Shown: one piece after another, positions 61,578 through 64,000 of the stretch
How the letters are laid out: each line of letters starts with the position of its first letter
How positions within the stretch are numbered: the first letter of the stretch is position 1
Source of the DNA: Paraburkholderia caribensis
GTDB lineage: Bacteria > Pseudomonadota > Gammaproteobacteria > Burkholderiales > Burkholderiaceae
Assembly: GCF_002902945.1 (NCBI RefSeq)
Contig: NZ_CP026101.1
Span: 1,054,001-1,118,000, forward strand
Direction of reading: 5' to 3'
DNA length: 64,000 nt
Notes under the pieces: generated by a model
What the model saw: the letters and a program-made list of their open reading frames with translations, nothing else
What the model was told of the DNA's origin: nothing
Databases searched by the model: none
Position numbers and translations under genes: made by a program

Positions 61578-62993
61578 ATGTGGCGCGATGTGGCGGGGCT
61601 TCGGACAAGACAGGCGTGGCGCGCGGGATGCCTCGGCGCGCTAGGAGTTTCGGTTGCGATGATGCTGACGGCCTGCGATGCCGGCAGCGCGCAGGCCGAC
61701 GGCGCTCACGCGGCAGCGGCCGTGCAAGCGGTACAACGGGTGCAACCGTCACCGGGCGGCGCGCGGATGCAAAGGGTGTCCGCCGATGCCGCGGCAGCGA
61801 TGCCCGCGGGCGGTCAGACGCGTGCCCAGGTGTACGAGTCCGTGAAGAAGATGACGGCTGTCGGCAAGCAGCTCTTCTTCGATCCGTCGCTATCGGGCTC
61901 GGGCAAGCTCGCTTGCGCGTCGTGCCACAGTCCGCAGCACGGCTTCGGGCCGCCGAACGCGCTCTCCGTCCAGCTGGGCGGCCAGGACATGCGGCAGCAG
62001 GGCATGCGCGCCGCGCCCGACATCAAATATCTTCAGAAGGTGCCGTCCTTCACCGAGCACTATCACGACTCGGACGACGAGGGCGACGAGAGCGTCGACG
62101 CGGGTCCGACGGGCGGCCTGATGTGGGACGGCAGGGTGAACAGCGCGCGCGATCAGGCGCGCATGCCGCTGACATCGTCGTTCGAAATGGGCAGCACGCC
62201 GCAGAAAGTGGCGGCGGCCGTGAAGGCCGCGCCGTACGCGAACCAGTTCCGCGACGCGTTCGGCGAGCACGTGTTCGATAGCGACGACGCGACATTCAAG
62301 GCCGTGCTGCAGGCGCTCGAAGTGTTCGAGGAGACGCCGGAACTGTTCTACCCGTACACGAGCAAGTACGACGCGTTCCTCGCGGGCAAGGCGCAACTGA
62401 CGAAGGCCGAACTGCACGGCCTGCAGCTCTTCAACGACGAGACCAAGGGCAACTGCGCGAGCTGCCACATCAGCCAGCGCGCGCTCGACGGCTCGGCGCC
62501 CGCGTTCTCTGACTTCGGTCTGATCGCGCTCGGCGTGCCGCGCAATCGCGCGCTGGCCGTGAACCATGATCCGCATTTTTATGATCTGGGCGCGTGCGGC
62601 CCGGAAAGGACGGATCTGAAGGGCAGGGACGAGTATTGCGGAATCTTCCGTACGCCTTCGCTGCGCAACGTCGCGCTGCGCAAGACGTTCTTTCACAACG
62701 GGATTTATCACTCGCTCGAAGAGGTCGTCCGTTTCTATGCGGAACGCGATACGAATCCGGAGAAGTTTTACCCGGTCGTAAAGGGGAAAGTGCAGAAGTT
62801 CGACGATTTGCCGAGGAAGTATTGGGCGAATCTGAATAGCGATCCGCCGTTCGATCGCAAGCCGGGCGACAAGCCTGCGCTGGATGAATCAGAGATCAAG
62901 GATGTGGTTGCGTTCCTTAAGACGCTGACGGACGGATATCAGCCGGAAGCGCCCCGGCCACCTGCCGGCGCTCACATCGTCAGCAGCAGATAA
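61578..62993 (+). CDS. di-haem cytochrome c peroxidase family protein
   Basis: This is a 471-residue exported protein with two haem c sites: CASCH at residues 113-117 and CASCH at 293-297, as in bacterial cytochrome c peroxidases (CcpA/MauG group). The N-terminus is a signal peptide with lipobox-like LTAC. The usual peroxidase core is seen (GKQLFFDPSLSGSGKLACASC, GLMWDGRVNSARDQA, LQLFNDETKGNCASC, FRTPSLRNVALRKTFFHNG). Acts in the periplasm; the electron donor is unknown. Its stop overlaps the small convergent gene by 22 bp. Confidence 0.9.
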   Translation: MWRDVAGLRTRQAWRAGCLGALGVSVAMMLTACDAGSAQADGAHAAAAVQAVQRVQPSPGGARMQRVSADAAAAMPAGGQTRAQVYESVKKMTAVGKQLFFDPSLSGSGKLACASCHSPQHGFGPPNALSVQLGGQDMRQQGMRAAPDIKYLQKVPSFTEHYHDSDDEGDESVDAGPTGGLMWDGRVNSARDQARMPLTSSFEMGSTPQKVAAAVKAAPYANQFRDAFGEHVFDSDDATFKAVLQALEVFEETPELFYPYTSKYDAFLAGKAQLTKAELHGLQLFNDETKGNCASCHISQRALDGSAPAFSDFGLIALGVPRNRALAVNHDPHFYDLGACGPERTDLKGRDEYCGIFRTPSLRNVALRKTFFHNGIYHSLEEVVRFYAERDTNPEKFYPVVKGKVQKFDDLPRKYWANLNSDPPFDRKPGDKPALDESEIKDVVAFLKTLTDGYQPEAPRPPAGAHIVSSR

Positions 62994-63202
62994 CAGCCGG
63001 CGATCAACACCAGGAACGACGCGAGCAGGCACACGAGGCCCACTCGCGTCAGTGCGCACGGCCACCGGTTGCGGCGCAGGCCGTGGATACGCACGATGGT
63101 CGGCATCGGCGCGGGATCGACACGCATGACGATCGTGCCAAGAACTACGCAGATCAGCATCAGGATGGCGGCGAAAAACTGGAGAGCGAACGAGAGGTCC
63201 AT
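62972..63202 (-). CDS. small two-helix membrane protein, unknown function
   Basis: A 76-residue protein with two hydrophobic segments (FALQFFAAILMLICVVLGTIVM and VGLVCLLASFLVLIAGCYLLL) separated by a basic loop with MPTIVRIHGLRRNRWP. ATG at 63202 is used; a TTG five codons upstream (63217) is possible. It overlaps the end of the peroxidase gene on the opposite strand by 22 bp. Confidence 0.65.
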   Translation of the reverse strand: MDLSFALQFFAAILMLICVVLGTIVMRVDPAPMPTIVRIHGLRRNRWPCALTRVGLVCLLASFLVLIAGCYLLLTM

Positions 63203-63472
63203 GAGCAAGAGTCGCAACGCGCGACGCGTTTGAAGTGCGGGTGAATTTGACTCGACTCATGTTATGGACCGACTGCTTTAGCGCCTATGGGACGTGTCCT
63301 AAAATTCCTCTGAGTGGGCTTATGACGGGCCTGTGGCGCGACAGAGCTATCTCAAAAGTGGGTGTCTCGCAAGCTGTGGACCCAGGCGGCGTGCTATGCT
63401 TTTGAGGTCCAGATCGCGGGCCGCTCCATGGCCGCGCCACGCTTGCCCGAACCGACTTCTGCGGAGAACTTC

Positions 63473-63862
63473 ATGTCGATGCGAACCCGAGCCGCGTTTC
63501 AACTCTCTGTGGGCGGGCTGCTGCTCGCCGGCGCAGTCGGCGCGCATGCCGCCAATCTGAACTTCCTGAACGACACGCCGATCGCGTACATGAAGCAGGC
63601 CGACAACGACTCGCTCAGAAAGGCCGCGTTCGAAGCGCTCGACAAGAAGCAGGACGGCGAATCCTCGACCTGGAACAACGAAGGTTTGCGCAATAGCACG
63701 CGGATCGAGGCACAACTGACGCCCGATGCGACGTCGAAGTCGGGCGACCGCACGTGCCGACAGATGCACGTCGTGTTGAGCGCCAAAGGCCAGTCGATGA
63801 ATCTGAACCCGCAGTTCTGCCGCGAGGGCGCGGGCAACTGGGTGATGCAGAAGAAGCATTGA
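63473..63862 (+). CDS. exported protein with a 17-kDa surface-antigen-like domain
   Basis: A 129-residue protein with a signal peptide ending AHAAN (about residue 27). The mature part (AFEALDKKQDGESSTWNNEG, CRQMHVVLSAKGQSMNLNPQFCREGAGNW) resembles the RT0821/Lpp0805 surface-protein domain, with a probable disulphide between its two cysteines. GGAGA upstream supports the ATG at 63473; the frame is open upstream to 63362 without similarity. Function is unknown. Confidence 0.75.
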   Translation: MSMRTRAAFQLSVGGLLLAGAVGAHAANLNFLNDTPIAYMKQADNDSLRKAAFEALDKKQDGESSTWNNEGLRNSTRIEAQLTPDATSKSGDRTCRQMHVVLSAKGQSMNLNPQFCREGAGNWVMQKKH

Positions 63863-64000
63863 GCGCGCGCACGATCTCTTGCGGTGTCGTGCTGCTCGAC
63901 CCGGATGGGCGGGTGCTGCTCGCGCATGCCACCGAGACGACCCACTGGGACATCCCCAAAGGGCAGGGCGAGGAAGGCGAAGCGCCGCACGTGACGGCGC
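63859..64000 (+). CDS. NUDIX hydrolase, N-terminal part (runs off the window)
   Basis: Only the first 47 codons are present. They read as a NUDIX fold start (SCGVVLLDPDGRVLLAHATE, THWDIPKGQGEEGEAPHVTA) with the G-x5-E beginning of the NUDIX box. The likely start is TTG at 63859, overlapping the previous stop as TTGA. Substrate unknown. Confidence 0.82.
   Translation, partial: MSARTISCGVVLLDPDGRVLLAHATETTHWDIPKGQGEEGEAPHVTA

Overview
The window looks like a piece of the main chromosome of a Burkholderiaceae species, most likely Paraburkholderia or a close relative. The reasons are high GC with strong third-position bias, betaproteobacterial gene orders (uvrC-pgsA-tRNA-Gly/Cys, dnaQ-rnhA-methyltransferase opposite gloB-mltD, carAB-greA-yhbY/rlmE-ftsH-folP-glmM-pstSCAB-phoUBR, ppk1/ppx), an EarP gene at the left edge, and an OlsB ornithine-lipid enzyme. 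Genus assignment is inference from recalled families and synteny; no search was run.

Layout. 1-4.7 kb: truncated earP, uvrC, pgsA, two identical tRNA-Gly(GCC) genes, tRNA-Cys and an ElaA-type acetyltransferase. 4.7-6.7 kb: a minus-strand copper-delivery operon for cytochrome oxidase (SCO, PCu(A)C, CtaG-like). 7.1-14.7 kb: trehalose synthesis (otsB-otsA), an ABC exporter, a GT4 glycosyltransferase and two membrane proteins. 14.8-21.1 kb: tRNA-Val, dnaQ, rnhA, a methyltransferase, gloB, mltD and an MFS transporter. 21.3-33.5 kb: housekeeping run carA, carB, greA, a DUF4149 protein, yhbY, rlmE, ftsH, folP and glmM.

33.6-52 kb is a phosphate neighbourhood. Two tandem Pho boxes precede pstS-pstC-pstA-pstB-phoU-phoB-phoR. 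After a palindromic repeat element come a large trimeric autotransporter adhesin, then ppk1 and ppx in divergent orientation with a Pho box in front of ppk1. After a second copy of the element come olsB (phosphorus-free ornithine lipid) with a four-repeat Pho-box array, and sixA. Together these cover phosphate sensing, uptake, polyphosphate storage and turnover, and membrane-lipid replacement. A weaker Pho-like array precedes a secreted phosphoesterase at 61.4 kb.

52-64 kb holds tRNA-Pro, several very small membrane or lipoproteins, a MATE exporter coupled to a DUF2288 protein, an NlpD-like amidase activator with a degenerate LytM domain, an aldose-epimerase-family protein, uppP, tRNA-Arg, the phosphoesterase opposite a di-haem cytochrome c peroxidase, a surface protein and a truncated NUDIX hydrolase.

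The strongest unexplained signal is the pair of elements at about 40.64-41.36 kb and 49.65-50.48 kb. Each is a nested palindrome with 83-bp perfect outer arms (each arm itself hairpin-forming) and 24-25-bp perfect inner arms around an 89-92-bp core. The core lies in opposite orientation in the two copies while the outer flanks keep the same orientation, so the core appears to have inverted. Both copies sit between convergent genes. A second candidate invertible segment, bounded by 13-bp inverted repeats, lies directly upstream of the adhesin gene. No insertion sequence, transposase, recombinase, CRISPR array or prophage was found.
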